From: an uncultured Oscillospiraceae bacterium
Lineage (GTDB): Bacteria; Bacillota; Clostridia; Oscillospirales; Oscillospiraceae
Direction: 5' to 3'
NCBI GenBank assembly: GCA_949494735.1
Contig: CATABD010000023.1
Location: forward strand, 1-33,251
DNA length: 33,251 bases
In this document: in pieces, positions 1-8,668 of the stretch
Position numbering within the stretch: the stretch's first letter is position 1
Layout: the number at the start of each line of letters is the position of its first letter
The notes under the pieces: model-generated
What the model was told of the DNA's origin: nothing
Seen by the model: only the letters and a program-made list of their open reading frames with translations
Databases searched by the model: none
Made by a program: the position numbers and the translations under genes

Positions 1-187
1 GGGGGGTATTCAGGTGCGGCGCGCCGTCCGGCGTCCGGTCCGGGCGCGAGCGGGGGCATGGGGGAACCACCCAGCCGTCCCCGTCGGCGACCTCCGCGTA
101 CTCTATCTTATGCGTCTGGGCGGCCGGTGCGCCGCGCCCGCCCAGAAACGCCCGCCTGTCCCAGCGGCGGATTTCGGAAAAAAGAGG
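1..187 (-). other. Unassigned open frame at the window edge, upstream of rpe
   Basis: This stretch has no recognisable gene. The minus strand is open from a TGA at 188-190 to the window edge, about 62 codons. It reads with normal protein composition, including runs such as KIEYAEVADGDGWVVP, and strong G/C at third positions. It has no ATG near its upstream end. The plus-strand frames over the same bases are rich in Arg, Pro and Gly and look less natural. It may be a truncated or decayed gene that continues to the left of the window, or chance. I do not recognise a family. Confidence 0.2.
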
Positions 188-196
188 TCAAACACC

Positions 197-847
197 ATGG
201 TTAAAATCGCCCCTTCCATTCTCTCAGCGGATTTTTGCAATTTGGAGCGGGATATCCGCCGGGTGTCCGCCGCGGACTGGCTCCACGTGGACGTGATGGA
301 CGGATTATTCGTCCCCAACCTCACCATCGGCGTCCCCGTCGTAGCCTCCATCCGCAGGCACACCCAGATGTTTTTAGACGTGCACCTGATGATCGACAAG
401 CCGGAGCGCTACATCGACGCCTTCGCCCAGGCGGGGGCGGACCTGCTCAGCGTCCACCTGGAGGCCGACCACCCCACCCGCATCGCCGCCGCCCTCCGGG
501 CCATGGAGGCCAACGGGGTAAAAAAGGCGGTGGCCCTGCGGCCCATCACGTCGGCCAAGGCCGTCCTGCCCTACCTGGAGCAGCTGGACATGGTGCTGGT
601 GATGACGGTGGAGCCCGGCTTCGGCGGGCAGGCGTTTATGGAGCAGCAGCTGGACACCATCCGGGAGGTGCGCTCCCTCATCGACCGCTACAACCCCGCC
701 TGTGAGCTGGAGGTGGACGGCGGCATCGCCCCCGGCACGGCGGAGAAGGTCATTGAGGCCGGGGCCAACGTGCTGGTGGCGGGCTCGGCGGTGTACGGGG
801 CGGAGGATCCAGCAAGGGCCATTGAGCTTCTGCGGACGGCGAGGTGA
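197..847 (+). CDS. rpe: Ribulose-phosphate 3-epimerase
   Basis: The enzyme interconverts D-ribulose 5-phosphate and D-xylulose 5-phosphate in the cytosolic pentose phosphate pathway. The 216-residue protein has normal family length. It starts with the typical KIAPSILSADF segment. Metal and acid-base residues are H30 and D32 in HVDVMDG, H63 in DVHLMI, and D174 in EVDGGI. The mobile phosphate-binding loop VEPGFGGQ is at about 138-145. The frame is open further upstream, but ATG 197 is chosen because AAGAGGT (182-188) lies 8 bases before it and homology begins there. The small DUF4177 gene follows after 4 bases, so they are probably cotranscribed. Confidence 0.97.
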   Translation: MVKIAPSILSADFCNLERDIRRVSAADWLHVDVMDGLFVPNLTIGVPVVASIRRHTQMFLDVHLMIDKPERYIDAFAQAGADLLSVHLEADHPTRIAAALRAMEANGVKKAVALRPITSAKAVLPYLEQLDMVLVMTVEPGFGGQAFMEQQLDTIREVRSLIDRYNPACELEVDGGIAPGTAEKVIEAGANVLVAGSAVYGAEDPARAIELLRTAR

Positions 848-851
848 TGTT

Positions 852-1007
852 ATGAAGGAATATCAGGTGCTGACGACTCAAACCCCGGAGGAGGCCGAAG
901 CCGCGATGAACCGGATGGCCCGCCAGGGGTGGACGGTCAAAGCGGTGACCCAATGGGACAGAGCCTTGTCCTATCGCGTGATGATTACCTTTGAGAAGGA
1001 CGCATAA
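852..1007 (+). CDS. Small DUF4177-like protein
   Basis: This is a 51-residue protein with the pattern of the DUF4177 family: an opening MKEYQV strand, a helix (PEEAEAAMNRMARQGW) and closing strands with WTVKAV and RVMITFEK. The family is a small alpha-beta fold of unknown function, often described only by the phrase G-W after the helix. The gene starts 4 bases after rpe and ends 18 bases before recR, so it probably belongs to the same transcript. A second, diverged family member lies at 20554-20736. There is no evidence for a specific role. Confidence 0.75.
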   Translation: MKEYQVLTTQTPEEAEAAMNRMARQGWTVKAVTQWDRALSYRVMITFEKDA

Positions 1008-1025
1008 CGATTTGGAGGTTTTCCC

Positions 1026-1628
1026 ATGGACTATTTTCCCGCCGCACTGGAAAACTTAGTGGAGCAGTTCGCCAAGCTCCCCGGCGTGGGCCGCAAGAGC
1101 GCCCAGCGCCTGGCCTTCTACATTCTGGACCAGCCGGAGCAGACCGCCCAGGACTTCGCCGCCGCCCTGCTGGACGCGAAAAAGAGCATCGGCTGCTGCC
1201 CCGTCTGTCAGAACCTCACCGACGGGGACGGCCGGTGCGCCATCTGCGCCTCGTCCAAGCGGGACCACAGCGTGGTGTGCGTGGTGGCCGACCCCAAGGA
1301 CGTGGTGGCCATGGAGCGCTCCCGGGAGTACCAGGGGGTGTACCACGTGCTCCACGGGGTCATCTCCCCCATGAACCACGTGGGGCCCGACGAGCTGCGC
1401 ATTCAGCAGCTGGTGGAGCGGGTGGCCGCCGGAGGGGTGGATGAGGTCATCATGGCCACCAACCCAGACACCGAGGGCGAGACCACCGCCATGTACCTCT
1501 CCCGCCTGCTCAAGCCCTTCGGGGTCAAGACCACCCGGCTGGCCTACGGCATCCCCGTGGGCAGCCACCTGGAGTTTGCCGACGACGCCACCCTCATGCG
1601 CGCCCTGGAGGGCCGCAGAGAAATATAG
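1026..1628 (+). CDS. recR: Recombination mediator protein RecR
   Basis: RecR acts with RecO (and RecF) to load RecA on SSB-covered single-stranded DNA during recombinational repair. The 200-residue length is typical. The N-terminal helix-hairpin-helix region holds LPGVGRKSAQRLAFYIL (18-34). The zinc finger is C58-x2-C61 with C71-x2-C74. A Toprim domain follows, with VVADPKDV near 87-94 and the ATNPDTEGETTA segment near 144-155. TTGGAGG lies upstream of ATG 1026. In many Firmicutes recR follows dnaX and an ebfC gene; here it follows rpe, so its context is different. Confidence 0.97.
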   Translation: MDYFPAALENLVEQFAKLPGVGRKSAQRLAFYILDQPEQTAQDFAAALLDAKKSIGCCPVCQNLTDGDGRCAICASSKRDHSVVCVVADPKDVVAMERSREYQGVYHVLHGVISPMNHVGPDELRIQQLVERVAAGGVDEVIMATNPDTEGETTAMYLSRLLKPFGVKTTRLAYGIPVGSHLEFADDATLMRALEGRREI

Positions 1629-1658
1629 AACCCCCACAGGCTGAAAGGAGCGATTTCT

Positions 1659-1958
1659 ATGGACCACTGGCTGTACGTGATGTTCATCGAGAAGACCAAA
1701 ACCTACAACCGGCTCACCAAGGCCGCCGTGGAGCGCCACGTGGCCAATCTGAGGGCGCTGGACGACGCGGGGCACCTGGAGCTGTGCGGCGTGTTCAAGG
1801 GCTATCCCGGCGTGGCCGGGATGTATATCCTCCGGGCGGAGAGCTATGAGGCCGCCGAGGAGCTGTGCAAACAGGAGCCTTTGGTGCAGGAGGGCTTCGC
1901 CACCTACAAGCTGAAGGCGCTTCAGCCCGCCAACCGCGACAACAATTACCTGCTTTAA
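1659..1958 (+). CDS. YciI-like protein
   Basis: This 99-residue protein fits the YciI family, a ferredoxin-like alpha-beta fold that usually forms dimers. The sequence shows the opening strand WLYVMFIEK, the helix with the conserved His (ERHVANLRALDDAGHL, H27), and the strand GMYILRAESYEAAEELCKQEP typical of the family's second half. Family members include muconolactone-like and dechlorinase-like enzymes, but most have no known substrate. AGGAG lies ahead of ATG 1659. It is 30 bases after recR and 15 bases before the FBPase start, consistent with an operon. A general role as a small metabolite enzyme is inference. Confidence 0.8.
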   Translation: MDHWLYVMFIEKTKTYNRLTKAAVERHVANLRALDDAGHLELCGVFKGYPGVAGMYILRAESYEAAEELCKQEPLVQEGFATYKLKALQPANRDNNYLL

Positions 1959-1973
1959 AAAGGAGTGACCCCC

Positions 1974-3971
1974 ATGAAGCGCGACGCCGAATTTACCCGG
2001 GAAAAGCTGGAATATCTGAAGCTGCTCGCCCGGCAGTACCCCACCGTGCAGGACGCCAGCACCGAGATCATCAACCTGCGGGCCATTCAGAATCTGCCCA
2101 AGGCCACCGAGCACTTTATCTCCGACGTTCACGGCGAGTACGAGGCCTTTCAGCACATCCTCAGCTCCGCCTCCGGAGTGGTGCGGGAGAAGATTGACGA
2201 GCTGCTGGGCTCCACCGTCCCCCGGGCCGACCGGGACCAGCTGGCCACCCTCATCTACTACCCCGAGGAGAAGCTGGAGGAGATCGAGCGGGAGTGCGAC
2301 GATATGCGGGAATGGTACCGCATCACCTTCCACCGGCTCATCGACCTGTGCTGCCTGGTCAGCGCCAAGTACACCCGGTCCAAGGTGCGCAAGGCCATGC
2401 CGCCGGAGTACGCCTATATCATCGACGAGCTGATCCACACCCACTACGAGAAAAATGAGGCGGACAAGCGGGATTACTATGAAAACATCATCAACACCAT
2501 CATCGACCTGGACCGGGCGTCCAATTTCCTGATCCAGCTGTGCGAGCTCATCAAGCGCCTGGCGGTGGACCACCTCCACCTGGTGGGGGACATCTTCGAC
2601 CGGGGCCCCGGCGCGGACGTGATTATGGACTGCCTCATGGAGCACCACAGCGTGGACATCCAGTGGGGCAATCACGACATCCTGTGGATGGGCGCCGCCT
2701 CCGGCTCCCGCACCCTGGTGGCCACGGTGCTGGTCAACTCCCTGCGCTACAACAACCTGGAGGTCATCGAGACGGGGTACGGCATCTCCCTGCGCCCCCT
2801 GTCCGTCTTTGCCGACGAGTTCTACCGCAAGTGCGATGTGAGCCGCTTCCAGATCAAGCTGGCCAAGGAGGACGAGGACAGCGTCACCGACCGGGACAAG
2901 CTGCTGTGCGCCCGGATGCACAAGGCCATCACCATGATCCTGTTCAAATTAGAGGGGCAGAAAATCCGCCGTAATCCCTGCTTCGGCATGGACGACCGGC
3001 TGCTGCTGGACCAGGTGGACTTCCAGAACAAAACCGTGTCCATCGGCGGGGAGGTCTACCCCCTGCTGGACGCCGACTTCCCCACCGTGGACCCCAAGGA
3101 CCCCTGCGCCCTCACCCCGGAGGAAGACGCGCTCATCAACACCCTCACCCGCTCCTTCCGCCACAGCGAGAAGCTCCAGCGCCACGTCCGCTTCCTCTAC
3201 TCCAAGGGCAGCCTGTACCGGGTGTATAACGGCAACCTGCTGTTCCACGGCTGCATCCCCATGCACGAGGACGGCACGCTGATGTCCTTCTCCATCGGCT
3301 GCAAAAATCTGTCGGGCCGGGCCTTCCTGGACTACGCCGACGCCACCGCCCGCCGAGCCTACTACAACAAGCCCGGCTCCCCGGAGCGGCAGTTCGGCAT
3401 GGACTTTTTGTGGTGGCTGTGGTGCGGGCGCAACAGCCCCATCTTCGGCCGGGACCGGATGACCACCTTCGAGCGGCGCTTCATCGCCGACGAATCCACC
3501 CACGTGGAGACCAAAAACGCCTATTACCGGCTGTACAACGACCCCGCCGTGTGCGAGGGCGTGCTCAACGCCTTCGACCTGGACGGCCCCCACTGCCACA
3601 TCATCAACGGCCACGTCCCCGTGAAGTCCAAAAAGGGGGAGAGCCCCGTGAAGGGCGGGGGCCGCCTGGTGGTGATTGACGGCGGCTTCTGCAAGGCCTA
3701 TCAGAAGACCACCGGCATCGCCGGCTACACCCTCATCTACAACTCCGGATGCTCCCGGCTGGTGGCCCCCCAGCCCTTCGTGGGCCGGGCGGAGGCCATC
3801 CGCAAAAACTGGGACATCGCCTCCACCTCCCAGATTTTCGAGCGGCTGGACAGCCGGGCCACCATTGAGGACACGGACAACGGCCGCCGGATGCAGGCCC
3901 AGGTGGACGACCTGCTGGACCTGCTGCGGGCCTACCGCAGCGGCGCCATTGTGGAGAGCCACAAAACCTGA
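1974..3971 (+). CDS. fbp: Class III fructose-1,6-bisphosphatase
   Basis: The enzyme hydrolyses fructose 1,6-bisphosphate to fructose 6-phosphate in gluconeogenesis. Class III enzymes are the Firmicutes type, about 640-670 residues and built on a calcineurin-like metallophosphatase core. At 665 residues this one is full length. Metal-site motifs are DVHGE (D51, H53), GDIFDRGP (D206, D209) and GNHD (N233-D235), and a late segment carries INGHVPVKSKKGE. The frame also has a GTG at 1965, but AAAAGGAG (1957-1964) is 9 bases before ATG 1974, so ATG 1974 is chosen. It is the last gene of the rpe-recR group and is closed by a strong terminator. Confidence 0.96.
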   Translation: MKRDAEFTREKLEYLKLLARQYPTVQDASTEIINLRAIQNLPKATEHFISDVHGEYEAFQHILSSASGVVREKIDELLGSTVPRADRDQLATLIYYPEEKLEEIERECDDMREWYRITFHRLIDLCCLVSAKYTRSKVRKAMPPEYAYIIDELIHTHYEKNEADKRDYYENIINTIIDLDRASNFLIQLCELIKRLAVDHLHLVGDIFDRGPGADVIMDCLMEHHSVDIQWGNHDILWMGAASGSRTLVATVLVNSLRYNNLEVIETGYGISLRPLSVFADEFYRKCDVSRFQIKLAKEDEDSVTDRDKLLCARMHKAITMILFKLEGQKIRRNPCFGMDDRLLLDQVDFQNKTVSIGGEVYPLLDADFPTVDPKDPCALTPEEDALINTLTRSFRHSEKLQRHVRFLYSKGSLYRVYNGNLLFHGCIPMHEDGTLMSFSIGCKNLSGRAFLDYADATARRAYYNKPGSPERQFGMDFLWWLWCGRNSPIFGRDRMTTFERRFIADESTHVETKNAYYRLYNDPAVCEGVLNAFDLDGPHCHIINGHVPVKSKKGESPVKGGGRLVVIDGGFCKAYQKTTGIAGYTLIYNSGCSRLVAPQPFVGRAEAIRKNWDIASTSQIFERLDSRATIEDTDNGRRMQAQVDDLLDLLRAYRSGAIVESHKT

Positions 3972-3976
3972 TTCTC

Positions 3977-4014
3977 AAAAGCCGCCTGCCAGCTCCCCGG
4001 CAGGCGGCTTTTTT
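3977..4014 (+). terminator. Intrinsic terminator after fbp
   Basis: AAAAGCCGCCTGCC and GGCAGGCGGCTTTT form a stem of about 14 pairs with an 8-base loop, followed by a T run. It starts 6 bases after the fbp stop codon. Confidence 0.93.
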
Positions 4015-4042
4015 GGTCAGATTTTGACAATATCAACACCTT

Positions 4043-4080
4043 TTCACAAAATTGATACCAAATTGTAACTTTTTTGTGAA
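4043..4080. promoter_or_regulatory. Perfect inverted repeat upstream of the VanW gene promoter
   Basis: TTCACAAAA (4043-4051) and TTTTGTGAA (4072-4080) are exact reverse complements separated by 20 AT-rich bases. The right arm ends 9 bases before the -35 box of the VanW gene. It could be an operator or an UP-like element. No binding protein can be named from sequence. Confidence 0.4.
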
Positions 4081-4089
4081 TACTTTTCC

Positions 4090-4118
4090 TTGCCCAAACC
4101 GGGATATGGTGGTACAAT
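4090..4118 (+). promoter_or_regulatory. Sigma-A-type promoter of the VanW gene
   Basis: TTGCCC (4090-4095), a 17-base spacer and TACAAT (4113-4118) give a good housekeeping promoter. A GTAGGAGGT ribosome site follows at 4135-4143, before ATG 4154. Confidence 0.75.
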
Positions 4119-4153
4119 ATCTATGATTGTCGTTGTAGGAGGTCTGCTGTATT

Positions 4154-6013
4154 ATGGAAGGTTCCGCTCCCAACAAAAAAGTTCCCGCAGCGCTGATTGC
4201 GGGTATCATTGCCGCCGCCTTAGCCGTGGCCGCAGTGGGCGGCTACTTTGGCCTGTGCTCCTGGGTGCAGGGGAACGGCCGCCTGCTGCCCGGCGCTGCG
4301 GCGGTGGACGACCAGGGCGCGCCCGTGGCCGGCCTGGGCAAGCTCACCCAGGAGGAGGCCCTGGCCGTCGTTTCTCAGGAGATCGACCAACGGCTGGACC
4401 AGCGCTCCCTCACCATTGAGTACGGCGAGGGCAAAAGCGTGGTGCTGCCCGGCGAGCTGCTGGCCTGCTCTCCCGAGGCGGCGGTGGAGCGGGGCATGGC
4501 CGCCAAGGCGGCGCAGCCCTTCTGGAAGCTGGGGATGCTGTGGCTGGGTCTGGCGTATGAGCCCACCGACCTGTCCCTGTCCGCCGCCTCCTTCACCCCC
4601 GAGGGGGAGGCAAAGGCCCGCCAGCTCCTCCAGGAGATCGCCGGGGAACTGTACGTAGCGCCGGTGGACTTCACCTACGAGGTAGGCGAGGAATCGGTGG
4701 AGGTCACGCCCGGCTTTGACGGCCAGGAGCTGGACGTGGAAGCCCTGTTCGCCCAGGTGCTGGCCGCCTTAGCCGACGGCGAGACCCAGCTCACCGCCCA
4801 GGCCCAGCCCCTGCCCGGGGCGGAGCTCACCGGCGAAAGCCTCAACGAGCTTGTCTACGTGGAGCCCAAGGCCCCCGGCCTGGACGAGAACGGCAAGCTG
4901 GCCCCGGCGGTGATCGGCCTGTCCGTCAACCCGGAGGAGGCTCAGGCCATTCTGGACGGGGCCGTCCCCGGCCAGCCCTGCACCATCCCCCTGGAATTTA
5001 CCCCGCCGGGCACCACCGGCGACGAGAAGCTCTACTATAAGGACCTGCTCTCCGAGGTGACCACCTGGATGGACGGGGTGGCCAACCGTTCCTTCAACGT
5101 GAACCGGGCCGCCGAATTCTGCAACGGCAAGGTGATCCAGCCCGGCGAGGTCTTCTCCTATATCGACACCATCGGCGACCCCAGCGCCCGCAACGGCTAC
5201 AAAACCAGCACCGGCTATCAGGACGGCCAGACCGTGCCCATGGACGGCGGCGGCGTGTGCCAGGTGTCCTCCTCCCTCTACTACTGCGCGGTGTACGCCA
5301 ACCTGGAGATTGTCCGCCGGGCCTGCCACGCCTTTTCCACCGGCTATATCCCCAACGGGCTGGACGCCACCATCTACTACCCCTCTCTGGACTTCAAATT
5401 CCGCAACAACACCGGATTTCCCATCAAAATCGTGGCCTATACCGAGGGCGGCGCGTCCGGCAAGCTGACTGTGCAGTTCTACGGCAGCAATCCCGACAAC
5501 ATCACCGTGAAAACCGAGCGGTACGCCCTGTCCTCCACCCCCTGGACCACCGTGTACCAGCCGGACGAGACCATCCCCGTGGGCACCACCAAGGTGGATG
5601 TCACCCCCTATACCGGCTACGAGGTGGACGTGTACCGCTGCGTATACGACGGGGACGGACAGCTCATCTCCCGCACCTTTGAAAACCACAGCAAGTACGC
5701 CAAGCGGGACAAGCTGATTTTGTATAACCCTGCCGACGCCGCCTCGCTGGGGCTGGAGCCGGTGGTCACAGATCCCCCCGTGGTGGAGCCCACCCCAGGC
5801 GACCCCTGGGTCCCGCCCACGGCGGAGCCCACGCCGGAGCTCCCCCCCAGCCAGGAGCCCACCCCCGAGCAGCCTCCCGTGGTGGAGCCCACCCCCGAGC
5901 TTCCCCCCAGCCAGGAGCCCATCCCCAGCCAGCCTGAGGAGACGCCCAGCCCCGACCCCACGCCGGAGGCCAGCCAGGGCACCTGGAACCCCTTCACGGG
6001 CCAGTGGGAGTGA
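4154..6013 (+). CDS. Membrane-anchored VanW family protein
   Basis: The 619-residue protein has a short lysine-containing cytoplasmic start and one membrane segment at about 11-33. A large external region follows with a likely peptidoglycan-binding-like domain (about 120-260). The VanW domain is at about 300-440, with the hallmark GGGVCQVSSSLYY around C369 and the later GLDATIYYPSLDFKF. The last 80 residues are rich in Pro and Glu and built from repeats. VanW proteins were named from vancomycin-resistance clusters, but most are chromosomal cell-wall proteins of unknown function; no van genes are near. The gene has its own promoter and the next gene starts 5 bases after its stop. A wall-associated role is inference. 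Confidence 0.9.
   Translation: MEGSAPNKKVPAALIAGIIAAALAVAAVGGYFGLCSWVQGNGRLLPGAAAVDDQGAPVAGLGKLTQEEALAVVSQEIDQRLDQRSLTIEYGEGKSVVLPGELLACSPEAAVERGMAAKAAQPFWKLGMLWLGLAYEPTDLSLSAASFTPEGEAKARQLLQEIAGELYVAPVDFTYEVGEESVEVTPGFDGQELDVEALFAQVLAALADGETQLTAQAQPLPGAELTGESLNELVYVEPKAPGLDENGKLAPAVIGLSVNPEEAQAILDGAVPGQPCTIPLEFTPPGTTGDEKLYYKDLLSEVTTWMDGVANRSFNVNRAAEFCNGKVIQPGEVFSYIDTIGDPSARNGYKTSTGYQDGQTVPMDGGGVCQVSSSLYYCAVYANLEIVRRACHAFSTGYIPNGLDATIYYPSLDFKFRNNTGFPIKIVAYTEGGASGKLTVQFYGSNPDNITVKTERYALSSTPWTTVYQPDETIPVGTTKVDVTPYTGYEVDVYRCVYDGDGQLISRTFENHSKYAKRDKLILYNPADAASLGLEPVVTDPPVVEPTPGDPWVPPTAEPTPELPPSQEPTPEQPPVVEPTPELPPSQEPIPSQPEETPSPDPTPEASQGTWNPFTGQWE
5821..5940 (+). repeat. 60-bp tandem repeat coding the Pro/Glu tail
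   Basis: Bases 5821-5880 and 5881-5940 align with a period of exactly 60 bp and only scattered substitutions, coding twice for a PTPELPPSQEP core in a 20-residue unit. A partial third copy is visible upstream (VVEPTP). This is a typical wall-spanning spacer and a candidate site of length variation. Confidence 0.75.
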
Positions 6014-6018
6014 GCGCC

Positions 6019-6699
6019 ATGTTTGAAGGCTTTTCTCAGGAAACGGTGGACTTCATGTGGGGCATCCGCTTCAACAACGAAAAGAGCTGGTTTGAGGCCC
6101 ACAAGTCCGACTATCAGACCTATTTCCTCGCCCCCATGAGGGAGCTGGGCGGCCAGGTGCAACGGGAGCTGCTGGACCGCTTCCCCAAATGCGGGCTGAA
6201 CCTGAAGGTGTCCCGCATCTACCGGGACGCCCGGCGGCTGTTCGGCCGGGGGCCGTACAAGGACCACCTGTGGCTGTCCCTGTTCCGCTTTGGCAACGAG
6301 TCCGGCGGCCACCCGGTATTCTGGTTCGAGCTGGCCCCGGAGAGCTGGAGCTGCGGCATGGGCTTCTGGGACGCGCCCGCGCTGACCATGGAGAAGCACC
6401 GCGCCCGCATCGACGCCGACCCCACCCCCCTGCTCAAGCTCCACAACCGGCTGGCCAGGCAGGACGAGTTCGTCCTCCAGGGGCCGTCCTACGCCCGGCC
6501 CAAGCCCTGCGCCGAGCCCAGGCTGGCCGAGTGGTACAATAAAAAGTCCCTGTCCATCGGCCACGAGGAGCCTCTCAGCGAGGCCGTCTACTCCCCGGAG
6601 CTGGCCGGCAGATTGGTGGAGGGCTTCTCCTTCCTCATGCCGTACTACGACTACTTCTCCACCCTCTGGGCCGATCCGAACCCCAGAGAATCCACGTAA
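6019..6699 (+). CDS. DUF2461 family protein
   Basis: This 226-residue protein matches the DUF2461 family (about 210-230 residues, unknown function). Recognisable segments are the opening FSQETVDFMWGIRFNNEKSW and the central KVSRIYRDARRLFGRGPYKDH, with the family's R-I-x-R-D-x-R-F/L-x-x-x-x-x-P-Y-K arrangement. The middle also has W-F-E-L and GMGFW. No signal peptide or membrane segment is seen. ATG 6019 is chosen over an in-frame GTG at 6004, because GGGAG in the end of the VanW gene lies just before it. The 5-base gap suggests cotranscription with the VanW gene, though no functional link is known. Confidence 0.88.
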   Translation: MFEGFSQETVDFMWGIRFNNEKSWFEAHKSDYQTYFLAPMRELGGQVQRELLDRFPKCGLNLKVSRIYRDARRLFGRGPYKDHLWLSLFRFGNESGGHPVFWFELAPESWSCGMGFWDAPALTMEKHRARIDADPTPLLKLHNRLARQDEFVLQGPSYARPKPCAEPRLAEWYNKKSLSIGHEEPLSEAVYSPELAGRLVEGFSFLMPYYDYFSTLWADPNPREST

Positions 6700-6709
6700 A
6701 ATCAACGCA

Positions 6710-6739
6710 AAGGGCCGAAGGCATACGCCTTCGGCCCTT
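6710..6739. terminator. Bidirectional terminator between convergent genes
   Basis: AAGGGCCGAAGGC and GCCTTCGGCCCTT form a perfect 13-bp stem with an ATAC loop. A-rich sequence lies before it and a pyrimidine-rich TTCCTATTTAT after it. It sits between the stop codons at 6699 (+) and 6745 (-) and probably serves both genes. Confidence 0.85.
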
Positions 6740-6744
6740 CCTAT

Positions 6745-7287
6745 TTATGCGTTTCCTTCCAGAACCCACACAGTCTTTCGCTTCACCAGCGAGCGCACAG
6801 CCCCCACCCCAAAGGCCCCCAGGATCACGGCGGCAATGGCCAGCAGCACCGGGGTACTCAAAAACGAACCTATCATCACAATGGGCAAAACCCAAACAGG
6901 CACGTGGACAGTGGTCCCCTGGCCCCACGTGTTAATCGCGATGATAACCAAAACCAACGCGGCCAGGCTCAGCCCCGTCGTCACCCAGGTCCCGCAGGCC
7001 TCCCAGGCCGTCTGGGTCCGGGTTCGGACGCGGGCCCCGGGCACCCCTTGCAGCAGCAGCGCCTGGACCGCCCCCTTCTGGGCGAAGCTGTCCAAAATGA
7101 CCTCCACACTGCGCTGTTTTCCCTTGGGGGTGACAAAGCTGATCTCAAAACTGCCGTCCCCCTCCGCGCTGGTCACACTGGTCACACTCTGATACGCAAT
7201 GGGGCCGTCCCAGTTTTTGCACAAAAAGCCGTCCTCCAAAAAGCGGTATTCCTTCCCCATAACAGGGCCCTGTATGGCTTTCTCCAT
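6745..7287 (-). CDS. Two-helix membrane protein of unknown function
   Basis: I do not recognise the family. The 180-residue protein has a soluble N-terminal half of about 100 residues. It contains YRFLEDGFLCKNWDGPIAY and an IDSFA-like strand pattern that looks like a small beta-rich PH-like domain. Two hydrophobic segments follow at about 103-122 and 127-160, then a basic tail (LVKRKTVWVLEGNA). AAGGGATGGAG precedes the ATG. It starts 16 bases after the UPF0210 gene and ends before the bidirectional terminator, so it is the last gene of the YfbR-to-UPF0210 unit. A link to the upstream ACT/UPF0210 pair is possible but unproven. Confidence 0.8.
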   Translation of the reverse strand: MEKAIQGPVMGKEYRFLEDGFLCKNWDGPIAYQSVTSVTSAEGDGSFEISFVTPKGKQRSVEVILDSFAQKGAVQALLLQGVPGARVRTRTQTAWEACGTWVTTGLSLAALVLVIIAINTWGQGTTVHVPVWVLPIVMIGSFLSTPVLLAIAAVILGAFGVGAVRSLVKRKTVWVLEGNA

Positions 7288-7303
7288 TGATGCTCCATCC
7301 CTT

Positions 7304-8662
7304 TCAGTTTTTCAGGCTTTGCAGCGGCGCGGGAATCCGTCCGCCGCGGGCGGCGAACGCCTCGGCGCTGCCGGTGTGGCAGGGCATCACCGGCGCGGAG
7401 CCCAGCAGGCCGCCGAACTCCACCACGTCGCCCACCTGCTTGCCCGGCGCGGGGATGAGGCGCACGGCGGTGGTCTTTTGGTTCACCATGCCGATGGCGG
7501 CCTCGTCGGCGATGATGGCGGCCAGGGTGGCGGCGGTGGTGTCGCCGGGCACGGCGATCATGTCCAGCCCCACCGAGCACACGCAGGTCATGGCCTCCAG
7601 CTTGTCCAGGGTGAGGGCCCCGGACTGGGCGGCGGCGATCATGCCCTCGTCCTCGCTCACCGGGATAAAGGCCCCGGACAGCCCGCCCACCGAGGAGGAC
7701 GCCATCACGCCGCCCTTCTTCACCGCGTCGTTGAGCAGGGCCAGGGCGGCGGTGGTGCCGTGTGTGCCGCACACCTCCAGGCCCATCTCCTCCAGGATGC
7801 GGGCCACGCTGTCCCCGACGGCTGGGGTGGGGGCCAGGGACAGATCCACGATGCCGAAGGGCACGCCCAGCCGGGCACTGGCCTCCCGGGCCACCAGCTG
7901 GCCCATGCGGGTCACCTGGAAGGCGGTCTTTTTGATGAGCTCCGCCACCACGTCGAAGGGCTGGCCCTTCACGCTCTGGAGGGCGTGGTGGACCACGCCG
8001 GGGCCGGACACCCCCACGTTGATGACCCGCTCCGCCTCGCCCACGCCGTGGAACGCCCCGGCCATGAAGGGGTTGTCCTCCACCGCGTTGCAGAACACCA
8101 CCAGCTTGGCGCAGCCGAAGCCGCCCCGGTCGGCGGTGCGCTGGGCGCAGGCCTTGATGGTCTTCCCCATGAGGGCCACCGCGTCCATGTTGATGCCCGC
8201 CTTGGTGGAGCCTACGTTGACGGACGAGCACACCACGTCGGTGACGGCCAGCGCCTCGGGTATGGCGGCGATGAGCTTTTTGTCCCCCTCGGTCATGCCC
8301 TTGTGCACCAGGGCGGAGAAGCCACCGATGAAGTTCACCCCCACCGCCTTGGCCGCCTTGTCCATGGCGGCGGCGAAGGGCACGTAGTCGCCGGTGCGGG
8401 ACGCCCCGGCCACCAGGGCCATGGGGGTGACGGATATGCGCTTGTTGACGATGGGTATGCCGAACTCCGCCTCAATGTCCTCGCCGGTTTTTACCAGCTT
8501 TTCCGCCGAGGTGGTGATCTTGTCGTAGATCTTCCGGCAGGCGGCGTGGGGGTCCGGGTCGCAGCAGTCCAGCAGGCTCACGCCCATGGTGATGGTGCGC
8601 ACATCCAGGTGCTGGTGGTCGATCATCCGGATGGTCTGTAAGATGTCGTTGGTGTTAATCAT
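7304..8662 (-). CDS. PFL family protein (UPF0210, DUF711)
   Basis: This 452-residue protein belongs to UPF0210/DUF711, large soluble proteins of unknown activity with a pyruvate-formate-lyase-like barrel fold. Family marks are the start [10 protein letters not shown], the TMGVSLLDC segment, [13 protein letters not shown], and the glycine-rich [11 protein letters not shown] and [19 protein letters not shown]. Two ATGs compete: GAGGAG (minus strand of 8671-8676) is 2 bases from the first (8668) but 8 bases from the second (8662), so 8662 is preferred. In many Firmicutes it follows a UPF0237 ACT protein, as here, which suggests that the two work together in amino-acid sensing or an unknown enzyme reaction. 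Confidence 0.92.
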   Translation of the reverse strand: MINTNDILQTIRMIDHQHLDVRTITMGVSLLDCCDPDPHAACRKIYDKITTSAEKLVKTGEDIEAEFGIPIVNKRISVTPMALVAGASRTGDYVPFAAAMDKAAKAVGVNFIGGFSALVHKGMTEGDKKLIAAIPEALAVTDVVCSSVNVGSTKAGINMDAVALMGKTIKACAQRTADRGGFGCAKLVVFCNAVEDNPFMAGAFHGVGEAERVINVGVSGPGVVHHALQSVKGQPFDVVAELIKKTAFQVTRMGQLVAREASARLGVPFGIVDLSLAPTPAVGDSVARILEEMGLEVCGTHGTTAALALLNDAVKKGGVMASSSVGGLSGAFIPVSEDEGMIAAAQSGALTLDKLEAMTCVCSVGLDMIAVPGDTTAATLAAIIADEAAIGMVNQKTTAVRLIPAPGKQVGDVVEFGGLLGSAPVMPCHTGSAEAFAARGGRIPAPLQSLKN

Positions 8663-8668
8663 GGTCAT

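Noticed and set aside
1056..2921. Long open frame of 621 codons on the minus strand across recR and fbp
   Set aside because: It lies antisense to two clear genes, is full of His/Val/Gly/Leu as expected for a GC-rich shadow, and has no family features.
4154..6013. VanW gene as evidence for vancomycin resistance
   Set aside because: No vanA/B, vanH, vanX or vanRS genes are near; VanW proteins are common in Clostridia without resistance.
6920..6940. CACGTG inside the membrane protein gene as a second parS
   Set aside because: Flanks do not match the consensus and the site is within a coding region.
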